Assembly (NCBI GenBank): GCA_028532985.1
Contig: JANCIK010000001.1
Span: forward strand, 496,001-560,000
Direction: 5' to 3'
From: Stropharia rugosoannulata
Lineage: Eukaryota > Basidiomycota > Agaricomycetes > Agaricales > Strophariaceae
DNA: 64,000 nt
Every line of letters begins with the position of its first letter. The first letter of the stretch is position 1. Shown one piece after another: positions 22,287 to 33,875 of the stretch. Position numbers and translations under genes: made by a program. The notes under the pieces are model-generated. The model was given only the letters and a program-made list of their open reading frames with translations, searched no databases and was not told where the DNA came from.

Positions 22287-23195
22287 TCAAAATGGTTTAC
22301 TTTTGAAGATTAGTCCGTGTTGTGTGCGAACGGACATAGTGACATACCGTTCAACAAGCCCAGCCGCAGTGCGAAGTATAATCCTAACAAGTATTTCAGA
22401 ATCACATTGCAAGAGCGCCTTGGCTCTGGTGCACTCGCAGATGCTCTGTACCACCGCAACCAACTCACTGAGTGCATTGCTGAGCTGGCACATAGATAGC
22501 AGAGCCGAGGCGATGGGCATCTTGAGTCCACCCATGACAGTGTCGTTCTTACAGGCCTCCCCGTCCTTTGTGAATGCTGCCCGTGCTCAGCTGACACATC
22601 GCCTGCAACAGAGCGGACGCGGCATTCTAAGTGGATGAGGTCGACTGTCAGCATCCGTTGCGAATGGCGACACCTGCGTCATCCGTGGTCCTTGAACACA
22701 GAGCCAGCTGCGCATGTCAGTGACTTTTAATTCTGAATAATCATCGTTCACTCACCTTGTAACAGGTTGCAAGTTCCGAACCGCAAGTCTCTAGGCAGAA
22801 TACGGGTCTGTTCGTGGTCGCCGTCCGACGAGGCGCTAGGTGTGAGCTCTCCACAATGAGCCGTCGTGCAAGGTCCTACGACATGTCATAAGCAGTAAGT
22901 TGTTGTGGGGCATGCTCCTTGACTGTGCTCACCTGGGTAATCGTCAAGGGAGGCTGTCGCAGTTCAAGATGAACCCGAACCAGTCCATCTCCGTGTGCAG
23001 AGGGAGAAGCAGGGGAGAGAAGAGATGAGGAGGGAAGGTCTGGTACTGGAGAATGGTAAGGTTAGCTAGAGGGTTTATATACACTTTAAAGACCATGTAT
23101 ACGTACCCGAACAGACCTAATGATGATAGAGCGAGCCAACGAGTGAATGCAGGGTCCAAGGCGTAGCGCGAGTCATAAGCGAGCACCGACCCCAT
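22287..23195 (-). pseudogene. Decayed multi-exon gene remnant, unit 2
   Basis: Counterpart of the remnant at 13446-14359. It starts MGSVLAYDSRYALDPAFTRW and includes MGGLKMPIASALLSMCQLSN. It differs by scattered substitutions and small indels and cannot be joined into one frame. Confidence 0.35.
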
Positions 23196-25675
23196 GATCC
23201 CCCTCCGCCCGTCCGACGATTCGCGATCTCCTATACATTTCCCACAATTTCATTGGCTATTTCATGATAGTAGTAATTTAAAGGTAAATCAACTATATAG
23301 TACAAAATACGACTCAAACATAGTAGGCGCGCATACTACTCTACACAACGCCGCATACCTTCCAAAATACTTGTAATACAGATGAATATCCTAAACCATC
23401 TCACCATGAGGAACCACCTATATTCGGGCCGCACATGAGAACATCATTGATATTTCAGATACAATTGAGTTTGAGTTTACGTGCATGCGTTATTTGAGCA
23501 TGTTCATGGGCGTATTCTCCGTGCAATATTCTCATTCCCAGAACTAATTTGAAAGGTCCCCGCTACCGGGAATCACAATACTTACCGTAACGTAATGGTC
23601 AACGGGCCTAGTGTAAACACGTAGAAAAGGTGATAAATTGCCCAGAACATTCGGAACGGGGATGCAGGCAGGGTGTGTTGCAAGCGCCACAGGTGCAAGG
23701 ACTTGTGTTGCTGCCCGCATCCCAGACTCCAGCACCTGGACTATGATACCTCCAAAGACTATGTACATTATATATATGACTGTATACTACCCCTGGGTGG
23801 ATTTATAAGAGCAATAAATGGCTGGATTAAGTTGCAAGCACGCCTGAAATGCGTCTGCTTGCTTGTATCTTCCAAGACAGAGCTAGCTGCTCGGTTCACA
23901 AACTCCGTGATACTCTTGTCTACTATTACACCATCATCTGAGACGTGTTTGATTGCCGAAAAATCCTGCCCTTTTTCTGCAAAGTTGTACGAGAACACAG
24001 AGAGGAGGAGGGGGTGAACACATGTAGTTCTTAGTATTCAGAAACATTTTGACATGCGCACAGACTGTAACCCAACACAGACTCAGAGATAATGATATGG
24101 CAGAGTTTAATTGACTATTATTTGGAAAAAAAAAACGGGTGTTTTCTGCCCGCAATTATCTCGCGCTTTGCTGGATTAATGGAGGAACGCAGGTGCCGTA
24201 TGCACACGCAGTGGTACGCACATACTGATTCCAGTCTCATTAAGCGTAGTATAGCATATTAAACGTATAATAAGCATAATATAATACTGTTAATTGTATA
24301 AATCTTGTAGAATCCACGGAGCGACACCCTGCACACATGCGCACATAGTAAATTCCATTGCTAGCGTTATCTCCCGCAGCTAGCGCTGCGTTCGCATGAA
24401 GCGTACTATATTTGAAGCCTTGCCAAGCGTTTTTAATACCCGAAAAAGGAGCCCTTTCTTCAAAATCGTGCAAGAATGTGTTTTTGAGGAGAAGGGGGGA
24501 ACAGACAATATTGTCAGTCCAAAACAATTCCAGGGCCAGGTATTTATTTGAATACATATTAGGCATACTGTAACTACTCTAGATAGCTCAAATGCATCGT
24601 TTAAGTGTGCGAAAAGGGACGTATTTCGTTTCTGAGATGCGTCCGAAACCGTGCCACAAATCTGTCAAGTAAATAGAGCAAACGTCCCACGTCCTACGCA
24701 TGCGCACGCGCACGCATCCACTTGTTACTATCACTTATATAATATGTATACACGATAGAAAAACAACCTATAATAATTCTATAGGTGTGAAATACACTCG
24801 GAATGCACGGAATGCCATTCTGACCCACTGCACAACTTCCAGTGTCCCAGAGCAGTGGTGACCGGTAGCGCGGCTTGGCGGCTACGTGCCAGGTACGTGA
24901 CACCATATTTATAGAGCTATCAGCGAGTTAATTAAATGTGAACTCGGGCGGAACCGTACATCAGGGAGACTGTAGCCTTGAGGTACCGTACTTCAAACAT
25001 GGTGCATAGTCCTGACATTTTGCCGGCTCATTACTTGCATTTCAGAGTGATAGCCAGCCTACACAGACTGTGGACTGGCCAACTAACATGAATGACAGGA
25101 AATACACTGGCGAAGTTACGCTACATGTGCGTGCGCACAAGTTTTGCTGCGTGCGCACGCAACAAACATCGCACGCGCACCTCAGAAACCTAACTTATAC
25201 ACACGGCAATTATGTCTATATTTTATACTAGATATTTACTAATGATACGAGCTGTTTGTGCACCTGTATCCAGTGCGCCGGATGGTCTTCTGAGACCGCG
25301 ATGCGCATCTTCCCGAGGGTCACACGCGCTATGTAGTAGAATGTTATGTAACGAATGTATTTTCTGCAGAATAATGCTAGGGACAGGGCTGTATTGATGT
25401 GAGTGCGAGAAGCGTACCCACTGCTCTGCTAGCGCTTTTACACACAGTTTGTAGACTTTACAGGGTAAGTCATTGGTACAGTAGACTGTAAGCATGAATA
25501 ATGGAATCGAGCAGGCAATACCCACGATAATGTGAACATACAGCACGCACACAGCAAGCTGTGCATCTTGTTCCGCCTGCACTATTTGTTGTACGACCGC
25601 CGTTCTGTTTCCCCAAATGGGGATACATAAAGCATTGGGACCCGCAGGGGATGGAGGAATACTCAGTACACCCGC

Positions 25676-25952
25676 GTGCATCAGCATCTTTACCATTTAG
25701 TTTTTTGTGGTTTCTCACCCCGGAAACAGCAATTAAACTGCAAAAAACCAGCAAACTGATATATCTGGAAACGTATGTATGTTCTTCTGGAAACCTAGGA
25801 AGGAATCAAGCCTGATAATTACCATTTCAATTCAAGTTGCCGTGCTTCTGAAGCTTAATCTTAACCTGAAATGTAAGTATGGTTTCCCGCAACTGAAAAA
25901 CGGAACAAAACTGGCAAAACCCGGATACTAAATGGTCAAGTTGCTGATGTGC
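25676..25952. mobile_element. MITE-like insertion with terminal inverted repeats, only in unit 2
   Basis: Unit 2 carries about 277 bases that are absent at the equivalent place in unit 1 (about 16831-16842, where CCCGCATCCCGGAGCATG is uninterrupted). The left end reads GCATCAGCATCTTTACCATT and the right end, reverse-complemented, reads GCACATCAGCAACTTGACCA; both continue TTAGT. These form imperfect terminal inverted repeats of about 24 bases. There is no coding capacity. Target-site duplication is at most a few bases and could not be fixed. Confidence 0.7.
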
Positions 25953-27976
25953 CGGAGCATGCACTACCCTGCGAATATTCAGATGCTAGGTTTTACGTAC
26001 TAACCGACTTGGCCTGTTTTCTCTTACCACCGACTGCCAGCTCACCGGTATAAAGTCATGGTACGACGCGTCTGTCTCGGCCCAGTACGTGAAACTGACT
26101 CCATGTCCTTTCTCAGCACTATCAGCATGCTCTTGGACGCACACGCATGCTGGCTCAACTCTGAACATTGAAAACTCGATTTTTGAACGTCCGCAAAACG
26201 CTGTTTCGCGATGAATTGCAAGGCGCAACGACCCTTGGGGCTATGTGTTCTCGACTTGGATACCCCGCAGCAAGCGTGTTCCCATGCAGACGGAGGAAAT
26301 GCCGCTGCGACATGTTCTACACTCACCACGTCACCGTTGCAGATAAAATACCAAATTTGTTATTTGGACGTCCCGCAAACGCCATCAATTGAGCACTCAA
26401 GCCACTAATGAGAGCATCCCGGGTTGTTCTAGGTTGATGCCTTGCGGCGACCAGACATCCAATGGGAGAAGTTGTGTCACAGAGTGCGCGTGCGCGTGCG
26501 CAGCAACATTCCAGGTGCGTTCCATTGATTCTATTTCGCGTTTAAACTCAAGTTTATTATTTAGACATCCAGCTGGAGGAGCAAATGTCAATATCACGGG
26601 GGAGGAGCAGTGCACATGTGGTGCAACAGCCCAGGTATGTTCTAAAGTATCTATTTCGTCCTGTCGCAAACAAACCACCCCTTCAGCCGTACACATCCCA
26701 ACATATGTCCTCAAGAAGAAATTCGATTTTTGGAAGCCCTGTAAACACTTTCCCATGCCCCACTCCGTAACACCTCAAGGGTAATGCCGGCTACGACGTG
26801 TAACACAATTCAAGGAAATTCAAATCTCGAGGCCGATGCTCCGCGGAGAGCTATTAGAAGTTAGTGTTGTTGTCATGAGGGAGGGAGCCGTGCGGGAGCA
26901 CGGCGATGACAGGTGAGATCTCTTCCAACTCATTCTTTCCCTGTACGTTGTGACAGAGTGTCTCCTTAGGTACATTTGATTTCTGGACGTCCCGAGAATG
27001 CTGCCTCGAACACCACATAGGCCACCCTATTCTTGAAGTCGGCGATTTCCCGCGGCGAGCTGGAGTTACACTGAGGAGATTAATTTGCCTTGATTGTGAG
27101 GGAAGTAGAGCTGGCGGGCGAACAATGATGATCGGGTAAGTTGCAATCGCTCTTCTCATTATGGCTTTATTGATGTCCCGAGGCCTCTTGCACCAGCCTG
27201 CCCCTAACTGCCAACCCACAACGTTGACACATATCACGCAAAACCAAGTCTGGCCGTGTTTTTGAAGGACATACAAAGCATAGTTAGTGGAGAATACACT
27301 GGTTTCTGGGACTGGACTGCGGGTAATGTAAATAATAACTTACTTAGAGGGATGTATTAGTAGATACTTGGTAGCGTACTTTGTGAATATTATTATTCAT
27401 TGAATAGGGGGCATACTTTGAGAATAACATCTTTATTGAATTAAATGGTAGACTAAATACATGAGACTACATAATGGCACAATCTTACGTGGCAGGAGCG
27501 TGGGGCTCCGCAGAGGACTGAGTGCAAATTACGCCAGGTGGGTGGAATTTGCACTTGCATCCTGCCAGCACACTACACACCAAGCTCGTCCTTCCTCCTG
27601 CCCACGAGCTACAACACTGCGAACATGTATGACCAACGACCTCCTCCGTGCCGCCAGTCAGGAGCCACATTGCACTTGTACGTCCACGTCGAGCTCGCCC
27701 TTTTTGCTGCCAGCTCGTCTGCACAGTGAGTCGTCGCACTCATCTCAATGATCTGTGTGAAAGGTCATTATTTCAATTTCTCTTGTTTTTTTGCACCCCC
27801 TGGCCTTCGGGCGGGGAGAAACTATGTCAGTAGAGATTGAAAAAAGATGAAAAACTTGTGTCCTTTTTCGTTAATTTACCCTTTTTTGGTATCCTTCTTG
27901 CTATAATCAGTTAGTGTCCTGATACGCGAAGATGTAAGTGCGCTAGGGTCAAAGTCACACAGTGCCAACCAAGCCT

Positions 27977-28219
27977 AGCGTTCGCCAGGCAGAGCGCCCG
28001 AAGAACGTCGACCCCGTCCTGACCAGCGCGGAGATTGAGAAGAAACGCGACGAGGTGATTTACTTCGCGATCCCCATCCTGACCAAGCCCAAGCCCAAGC
28101 CGGTCGTCACCCCGGGCACACAGACACCCAAGCCGGAGACCCCCACTCCCGAGAAGCAGGGTGAGGCTCCCCCTCCCTCTGATGCGGACAAGGGCCCCTC
28201 GGAGATGGACGTGGATTAG
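27977..28219 (+). pseudogene. Detached Hsp110 C-terminal fragment, unit 3
   Basis: Same fragment as at 18870, joined at the same point to the same upstream sequence (CAGTGCCAACCAAGCC). Identical junctions in both copies show that one rearrangement created the join and later duplication copied it. Confidence 0.92.
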
Positions 28220-28609
28220 AGCGTGCCGCTGGAGGCATGCACATAGAGTTATTTTCTTCCTGCAGCCACGTTTTTCACTTGCTCCTCTTCTTTTCTCATC
28301 ACCCCTCTGCATCGCTTGACGACTTTACGATCTCGCGCCTCCGCTCATACGCCTGCCCCCACGCCACGCCATGCATCGAACGCACATACACTCATACATA
28401 TTCATATACATCGTACATATACATACATAGCGCCGTACAGGAAACAAACTGTTGTACCTCATGTAATTTCCGGTTGGGAATAGGACGTCTAAACTGGTGT
28501 TTTCTGCTTTGTTTCGTTTGATATAAGTTGATTGGCTTTTCACGAGCTAGAAAGCAACAATTCAGAGAAGATCCTATTGTACCACGGTCGTTCCCGTTTC
28601 GTTAGTGTT

Positions 28610-29824
28610 TCAAGATGCAAAGTTAATGACCTCGATCATGGTCCTGTCCCCATTATTGTACGCAGCAATGCAAAAATCTCCTTCAAATATAACCTGCCAG
28701 ATGCCGATTATACCTGTGATGAGATCGCGGACCAGTTTACCGTCCTTGATATTCCACAGTTTTAAATTGCCATCGGATCCACTGACGACCTTCTCGTCGT
28801 CGTGCTGCAGGCAAGTTATGGCTCCGGTATGGCGTAGTAAACTATGCTTTGGGGTGCCCGTGTCTGGATCCCAAACGCACACAGTGGCATCGGCTGAAGC
28901 GGAGACAAGGTACGATGGCGAGAGGCTGAGTAGGCCAACGAGGGAGGTATGTGCAGTGAGAGTATGGAGACACTCCCCGGTCGCGACGTTCCAGATGCGC
29001 ACCGTCTTGTCCATAGATCCGGAGTATGCCTGGTTACGCTTGAGATCTAGCAATACGGAATAAACTGTAGGGTAGATAGTATAAGTTAATTTCTTGTATT
29101 TTGTATTCTGAAATGTACCTTTGTCGGTGTGTCCGTGCAGCACATGCTTGCATTCGCCAGAAGTGAGGTCCCAAACCCTCACGGTGGTGTCGTAGCTCCC
29201 AGAAATGACTGTCTTGTCCTCGACAGCTAATCCGCGCACAGCAGCGTCATGGCCGGTCAAGGTGAATTTGTAATACGGGTTCCTCGTAGCATCCTGAAAA
29301 AGAAAACAAACTGAGACTGGCCTTGCAAGATTACGGTTTATTGCAGTTGCATCACCACCGCCTGCCGCATTCTTGACGAAACTGTCGAAGTCGGCCTCGC
29401 CGGGATTGGGTAGGGTCCATACTCGCATAGTGCTGTCACGGCTTCCAGAAACTATCAGTGGCCTGTCCGGCGCTTCACTGGAGGATGGATCAGGAACCAC
29501 AACAGAGAGACATCGCACGGTGGACTCATGGCCTTCAAATATGTGTGTGCACCGCCCATCATTCAAGTTCCATATCCTGACTGTTCGGTCCGTCGACCCG
29601 CTGACCAGCGTGTCTCCATGCACGACGAGAGCCCACACACCCCCGGTGTGCCCACTAAGGGTGGTTTGGAGCGCACCGGTGATGGGAGAGTATATGTGGA
29701 TGGAATGGTCGTCGGCGGCTGAGATAATTCGCCCGTTGGACAAGACGAGGCAGGTTACAACAGACGATGCGTGCGCAGGAAATGATATCCGGCTGGGGTT
29801 GTCGTTAGTGAACCATTTGTCCAT
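28610..29824 (-). CDS. Cdc4-like WD40 repeat protein without F-box, copy 3
   Basis: A 404-residue open frame of the same length as copy 1, starting MDKWFTNDNPSRISFPAH. It differs from copy 1 at a small number of positions, such as MDK for MAA at the N-terminus and LNDGRC for LNSGRC. The same in-frame 54-bp intron is present. It encodes the WD40 propeller of a Cdc4/Fbw7-type substrate receptor; I see no F-box in the 800 bases upstream. If translated it could bind substrates without recruiting Skp1, which is an inference. It lies head to head with the intact oxygenase gene. Confidence 0.87.
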   Translation of the reverse strand: MDKWFTNDNPSRISFPAHASSVVTCLVLSNGRIISAADDHSIHIYSPITGALQTTLSGHTGGVWALVVHGDTLVSGSTDRTVRIWNLNDGRCTHIFEGHESTVRCLSVVVPDPSSSEAPDRPLIVSGSRDSTMRVWTLPNPGEADFDSFVKNAAGGGDATAINRNLARPVSVCFLFQDATRNPYYKFTLTGHDAAVRGLAVEDKTVISGSYDTTVRVWDLTSGECKHVLHGHTDKGTFQNTKYKKLTYTIYPTVYSVLLDLKRNQAYSGSMDKTVRIWNVATGECLHTLTAHTSLVGLLSLSPSYLVSASADATVCVWDPDTGTPKHSLLRHTGAITCLQHDDEKVVSGSDGNLKLWNIKDGKLVRDLITGIIGIWQVIFEGDFCIAAYNNGDRTMIEVINFAS

Positions 29825-30646
29825 GATTTATTTTTTGATACTGTGCCACACTGGCAGAGGTGAGGCTTTGGTATGTCGACAGTACTTCGTCTCTTGGAAG
29901 CCTACCAGTTATATAGTCATATAACGTCTTCTTATGACTCGTGTTAGTAAACTATGCAACTGTTTGCATCATAAGGAGCTACGGCAGCGGTCCCGCCTGC
30001 GCTCATGTGATGCTGCCCCAACGTAATCATAACAATAGTGATAATATAGACTAGAGAAGTGTGCAACTAATGGGCTGCTTAACTGTCTTCCCAAGGGTCG
30101 ATATGACGTCGAACCTATTATCTACACGACCTTGTGGGCGCGTGTTTGAGTGATCCGCCCAATTTCAAATCTGTTGAATACTACTCAGCCTCACTTGGCA
30201 GGCAAGTTTTCATTAGCAAAGACCCAACTTCCGCTGGACTTACACATAGTGTATATGCATCCATATGCGCAAAATAAAATCCCTGTTTTTTGGGGATTAA
30301 TTGTACCTTACCATGAAACCAGATTTTTTGGGACTCCTAGCGAGCCATACGAGGCTCGGCACTTTCGGCTTATTAACCATTTCAAGCTCAGTTATCCAAG
30401 CTTGCCCAAGCCGCTCAGATTAATTAGCCGATTGCCGTCCCGCACCCGGCAAACGGAAACGGATCAAACTGAAGGCAAAGCGGAGTCTGGATTGGATTAC
30501 GCGCAGAGAATCGGCCCACCTCGGCATTCTGCGTTGGTAATTGTTCATTAAGACATCATCGCGCCATCTCGCACAATTCTGACAGCGAGTACGAGAAAGC
30601 CAGAGAAGAGGCATCTACGCCCTCGTCGTTATCTGATACAACCACC
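29825..30646. other. Divergent promoter region between WD40 copy 3 and the oxygenase
   Basis: About 820 bases between two divergently transcribed genes. The half next to WD40 matches the upstream region of copy 1 (to about 29977). Parts near 30148-30235 and 30605-30625 survive as relics in unit 1. No gene is recognised. Confidence 0.5.
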
Positions 30647-32112
30647 ATGTCTGCTCAAACAGCTCCAGCCGATTTCTCGTCCGTTCCTATTCTTGACTAC
30701 TCTCTCCTTGCCTCGCCTGCCACGCGGGAACAGTTCCTCTCACAACTACGACACGCCCTGATAAATGTCGGATTCATTTACCTCTCCAACCACCCAGTAA
30801 AGCAGACAAACATCGATTCGCTGCTCGGCTACATTCCCAAGCTATTCGCCCTTCCTCAAGATGCGAAGGACCAGATCCGCATGGCAAACTCTGAGCATTT
30901 CCTCGGATACTCTCGCTTCGGTGCAGAGTTCACCAAAGGCGCGGTGGACCAAAGGGAACATTTTGACTTTGCAACGCGCCATGTGTCGCGCTGGAAGCAG
31001 CCCGGAGACCCGGACCATTACCGTCTTTGGGGGCCACCGCAGGTGTGTGCACATATCTCGTTTCAATTCTGGCACGGTTGACTAATGTAATTGAAACGTC
31101 GACAGTGGCCGGACGAGAAGTTGATTCCGGGATTCAGAGATGTAATGGAGAGCTACCTTGAGCAAGTCGAGGCCCTGTCGAACACATTCACTTCCCTTGT
31201 AGCAGAAGCGTTTGGTCTTGGCCCCGATGGACTAGCAGAGTTCTTCGACACACCAGATCTCATGCAGCATAGGGGGAAGATTGTGAAGTATCCTGTAGTG
31301 CAAGGCTCTAACGACCAGGGGGTTGGTCCACATTACGACGCGGGATTCTTGACGTTCGTGAGTAATACATTCACCGCAGTTGTGGCCGACTTACTCATGA
31401 CTCATGATTTCTACAGTTATTACAAGCTTCTTCTCATCGAGGGCTACAAGTACAAAATCTGTCTGGGGAGTGGATAGACGCCCCTCCTATTCCCGGCACC
31501 TTTGTGATTAATATCGGCAAAGGTTGGTACTATCAGACTCGAGCTTGAATGGCCTATTTAATGTACTCACCCCGCAATTTATCCAGCACTCGAATTCGTC
31601 ACCGGTGGCCTTGCACGCGCTACATCGCACAGGGTGCTATCGCCAAAGGGCGACACTCCCCGCTATTCCGTCCCCTTCTTCCAAAACATCAGCCTTGATA
31701 CAAGACTAACTGAGCACATTCTTCAATGTGGGCATTTCCATGTTCTGAGCCACTACAATCCATACTAATCGAGCAACTCACGGTTAGTCCCTCCTGAAGT
31801 TCTTGCTCTGCGTGACACACGAGGACAGGTCGCCGCTACTGACTGTAATTTGTCTATTGAATACTATATTTTCCTGTGCTGATCGTCCCTCGCAGCTGTG
31901 AACTTCTCAGAGTTTGACCGGGAACCATCAGGCAAGGTGAACTTGATTGGGAGAGTCAAGTGCGTGTCAAGTGCTTTTCTTTTCTTAGGGGACCTCTATC
32001 TGACCATCTTGCTGCGCGTAGGAGCCATCCTGACGTGGCTGAGCGACATTATCCTGAACTATATAAAGAGATCTTTCCAAACGGCCACTCTGGCAAGGAA
32101 AGTGCATATTAG
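30647..32112 (+). CDS. 2-oxoglutarate/Fe(II)-dependent dioxygenase, isopenicillin N synthase-like
   Basis: Seven exons (30647-31042, 31106-31357, 31417-31522, 31587-31727, 31788-31844, 31896-31959, 32022-32112) give 368 residues with all phases consistent. The N-terminal DIOX_N part begins VPILDYSLLASPATREQF and includes HALINVGFIYLSNHPV. The 2OG-FeII oxygenase core has the iron ligands His208 and Asp210 (HYDAGF) and His266 (TSHRVLSP), with Arg277 in PRYSVPFF for 2-oxoglutarate. All catalytic residues are present. Members oxidise small molecules in primary or secondary metabolism; the substrate cannot be read from sequence. Small relics of this gene occur in tandem units 1 and 2. Confidence 0.93.
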
Positions 32113-32673
32113 GGCGAAGGTTCAGACGGCGGCGTGTAGGCGGGTCTCCTGACCCGGTGTGTAAGATAAATGTTGTATGTATAAAATCCCAAAACATCAT
32201 GGATACTTCGGAAGGATTGAGGTCAGACAGATCGTAACTGTATCATCCACTGTCTACATGATGTCGTCGTCGAAATAAAATTATGCATCTCCGTGGCCGG
32301 TGATACCGTGTTCTCTAGATTGCCCTGGCTCTATATTCTTAGGTCCGGGACCTGAGAGTCTCACAGGAACACAACAGTAGTATCTCGCCACGTTCTCCAG
32401 ATTTAGATACGTCTTCCTTCAATGAAGACAGGGAAGCATTGAAGATAGGGAATCATACAGTGCTTCTATAGGCACGCACCTGGGGCTCATCTCATCGAAA
32501 GCAAAAAAAAACAAAACAAAAAAACAATATTGAAGGAGAAAAGATCATTGAAGGAGATTTTACAGCCTCGTCTCTCCTGCACTAAAAACATACTAGATGC
32601 TCAGCTAGGTATCAACCGTTTTAATATATATACCCTCAGCTACTACAGTCCTTGGACCAGAAGCACAGTCGAA
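32113..32673. other. Intergenic; start of a ~1.0-kb direct duplication
   Basis: From about 32275 (ATGCATCTCCGTGGCCGGTG) the sequence is repeated at about 33306, upstream of P2. An A-rich tract (AAAAAAAACAAAACAAAAAA) lies at about 32505-32525. A TATA box for P1 is annotated separately. Confidence 0.6.
32624..32633 (+). promoter_or_regulatory. TATA box of P1
   Basis: The sequence AATATATATA lies about 50 bases upstream of the P1 ATG. An equivalent CATATATATA lies at 33603-33612, about 50 bases upstream of P2. Confidence 0.55.
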
Positions 32674-33154
32674 ATGCACTTCAACTACTCGATCTTTGCA
32701 GTCACGGCGGCGTCGCTTTTACTAGCTTCCGCCTTGCCCCGCATCCAACTCCTAAAACGAGGTACGTAACTCGATTCCTTGTCAACGAGAAGCCACCGAT
32801 TGAACTTCACTTAAACGTGTATCTGCAGGAGCGTTGGATTTTAAATTAGGGAACTCTACAACGATGGAACCCGACCGAAGTACTATCGTCCAATATAGTA
32901 CGGCATTCAGTTCTTCTGAGTCCCAATCTACGGCGTTCAGTTCTTCCCAACCTCCGTCATTCAGTCCTTCCGAATCCACGGTGTTCAGTTCTTTCCAATC
33001 CACGTCGTTCAGTCCTTCCCAATCTACGACGTTCAGTTCTTCACAACCTCCGTTGTTCAGTCCTTCTCAGTCCACAGCGTTCAGTTCTTCCCAATCCACA
33101 GCGTTTTCTTCCCAACCGTCGGTGTTCAATCCTTCCCAATCCACAGCGTTTTAA
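32674..33154 (+). CDS. EPxR peptide P1: secreted peptide precursor with Ser/Phe-rich tandem repeats
   Basis: Two exons (32674-32761 and 32829-33154, phase-1 intron) give 137 residues. Residues 1-20 form a signal peptide (MHFNYSIFAVTAASLLLASA), followed by a short pro-segment ending in LLKR at residue 29, a Kex2-type site exactly at the splice junction. The second exon begins GALDFKLGNSTTMEPDRS, which carries the family motif, and continues with about ten copies of an ~8-residue repeat of the type TAFSSSQS / PSFSPSQS, encoded by a ~24-base minisatellite. The TAA stop interrupts further similar sequence: past it the same frame continues with repeat-like codons and two Cys residues for about 45 codons, as discussed in the findings. 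I do not recognise the family. Confidence 0.75.
32905..33154 (+). repeat. ~24-base coding minisatellite in P1
   Basis: Tandem copies of a word like ACGGCGTTCAGTTCTTCCCA, with 24-27-base spacing, encode the x-x-F-S-[SP]-S-Q-[SP] repeats. Copies alternate between SSSQ and SPSQ types. Confidence 0.8.
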
Positions 33155-33653
33155 TCTACGTTATTCGGTTCTTGCCAACCGACGACGAGCAGTGTTTCCC
33201 AGTCTACCGCGACCAATTCGTGCCAAGCTATTTCTAAAATAAAAGCTCGGGAAAAATTGTATACTTTTAATTAGATTATCAACTTACAAGTTCTGAAATA
33301 AAACTATGCATCTCCGTGGCCGGTGATACCGTGTTCTCTATATTGCCCTGGCTCTATATTCTTAGGTCCGCGACCTGAGAGGAAATCTCGCCCCGTTTGC
33401 CAGATTTAGGTATGTCGTCCTTCGTTGAAGACAGGGAAGCATATAGTGCTTCTGCAGGCACGCACCTGGGGTATCTCATCGAAAGCAAAATAAAAATAAA
33501 AATCATTGAAAGAGAAAAGATCATTGAAGGAGATTCTATAGCCTCGTCTCTCCTGCACTAAAAACATACTAGATTCTCAGTTAGGTACCAAACTATGTTT
33601 ATCATATATATACCTCCAACTACTACAGTCCTCCCTCAGAAGCACAGTCGAAA

Positions 33654-33875
33654 ATGCACTTCATCTATTCAATCTTTGCAGTTACGACGTTGATTTCACT
33701 AGCTTCCGCCTTGCCCGGCATACAACCTCTAAAGCGATGTAGGGGTATGTAACTTGATTCCTTATCAACGCGAAGTCGTTGAATTTAACTTACACGTGTA
33801 TCTGCAGGAACGATGGATTTTGAATTAGGGAACTCTACGACAATGGAACCCGCCCGAAGTTGTGCCATCGTCTGA
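33654..33875 (+). CDS. EPxR peptide P2: short paralogue of P1, repeat region cut off
   Basis: Exons 33654-33744 and 33808-33875 give 52 residues. Signal peptide MHFIYSIFAVTTLISLASA is followed by a KR site at residues 27-28. The second exon carries MDFELGNSTTMEPARS and stops at TGA (33873-33875). Downstream, degenerate repeats homologous to those of P1 continue to about 34076 and contain a further stop. P2 is therefore either a pseudogene or a shortened precursor like P4-P7, which also end soon after the motif. Confidence 0.65.

Larger units (their letters stand above)
18870..27976. repeat. Tandem segment, unit 2 (period 9107 bp)
   Basis: Second copy of the segment. It differs from unit 1 by loss of the 5' part of the WD40 gene and adjacent sequence, an inserted ~277-bp inverted-repeat element at 25676, and many small indels in the 7-kb block. 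The distance between equivalent points 19130 and 28237 is 9107. Confidence 0.95.
20529..27976. other. Oxygenase relic and decayed 7-kb block of unit 2
   Basis: Begins with ~25 bases matching oxygenase exon 1 (about 30855-30880), then follows the 7-kb block of unit 1 to the junction at 27976. As in unit 1, I see only disconnected exon-like pieces. Compared with unit 1 there are several deletions (for example around 21000-21300) and one insertion (25676-25952). Confidence 0.55.
27977..30240. repeat. Tandem segment, unit 3 (partial)
   Basis: Contains the Hsp110 tail, WD40 copy 3 and its upstream region. Homology to unit 1 extends to about 30235 (AAAGACCCAACTTCC), interrupted by extra sequence at about 29977-30140. 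The 7-kb block is absent here; an intact oxygenase gene follows instead. Confidence 0.85.
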
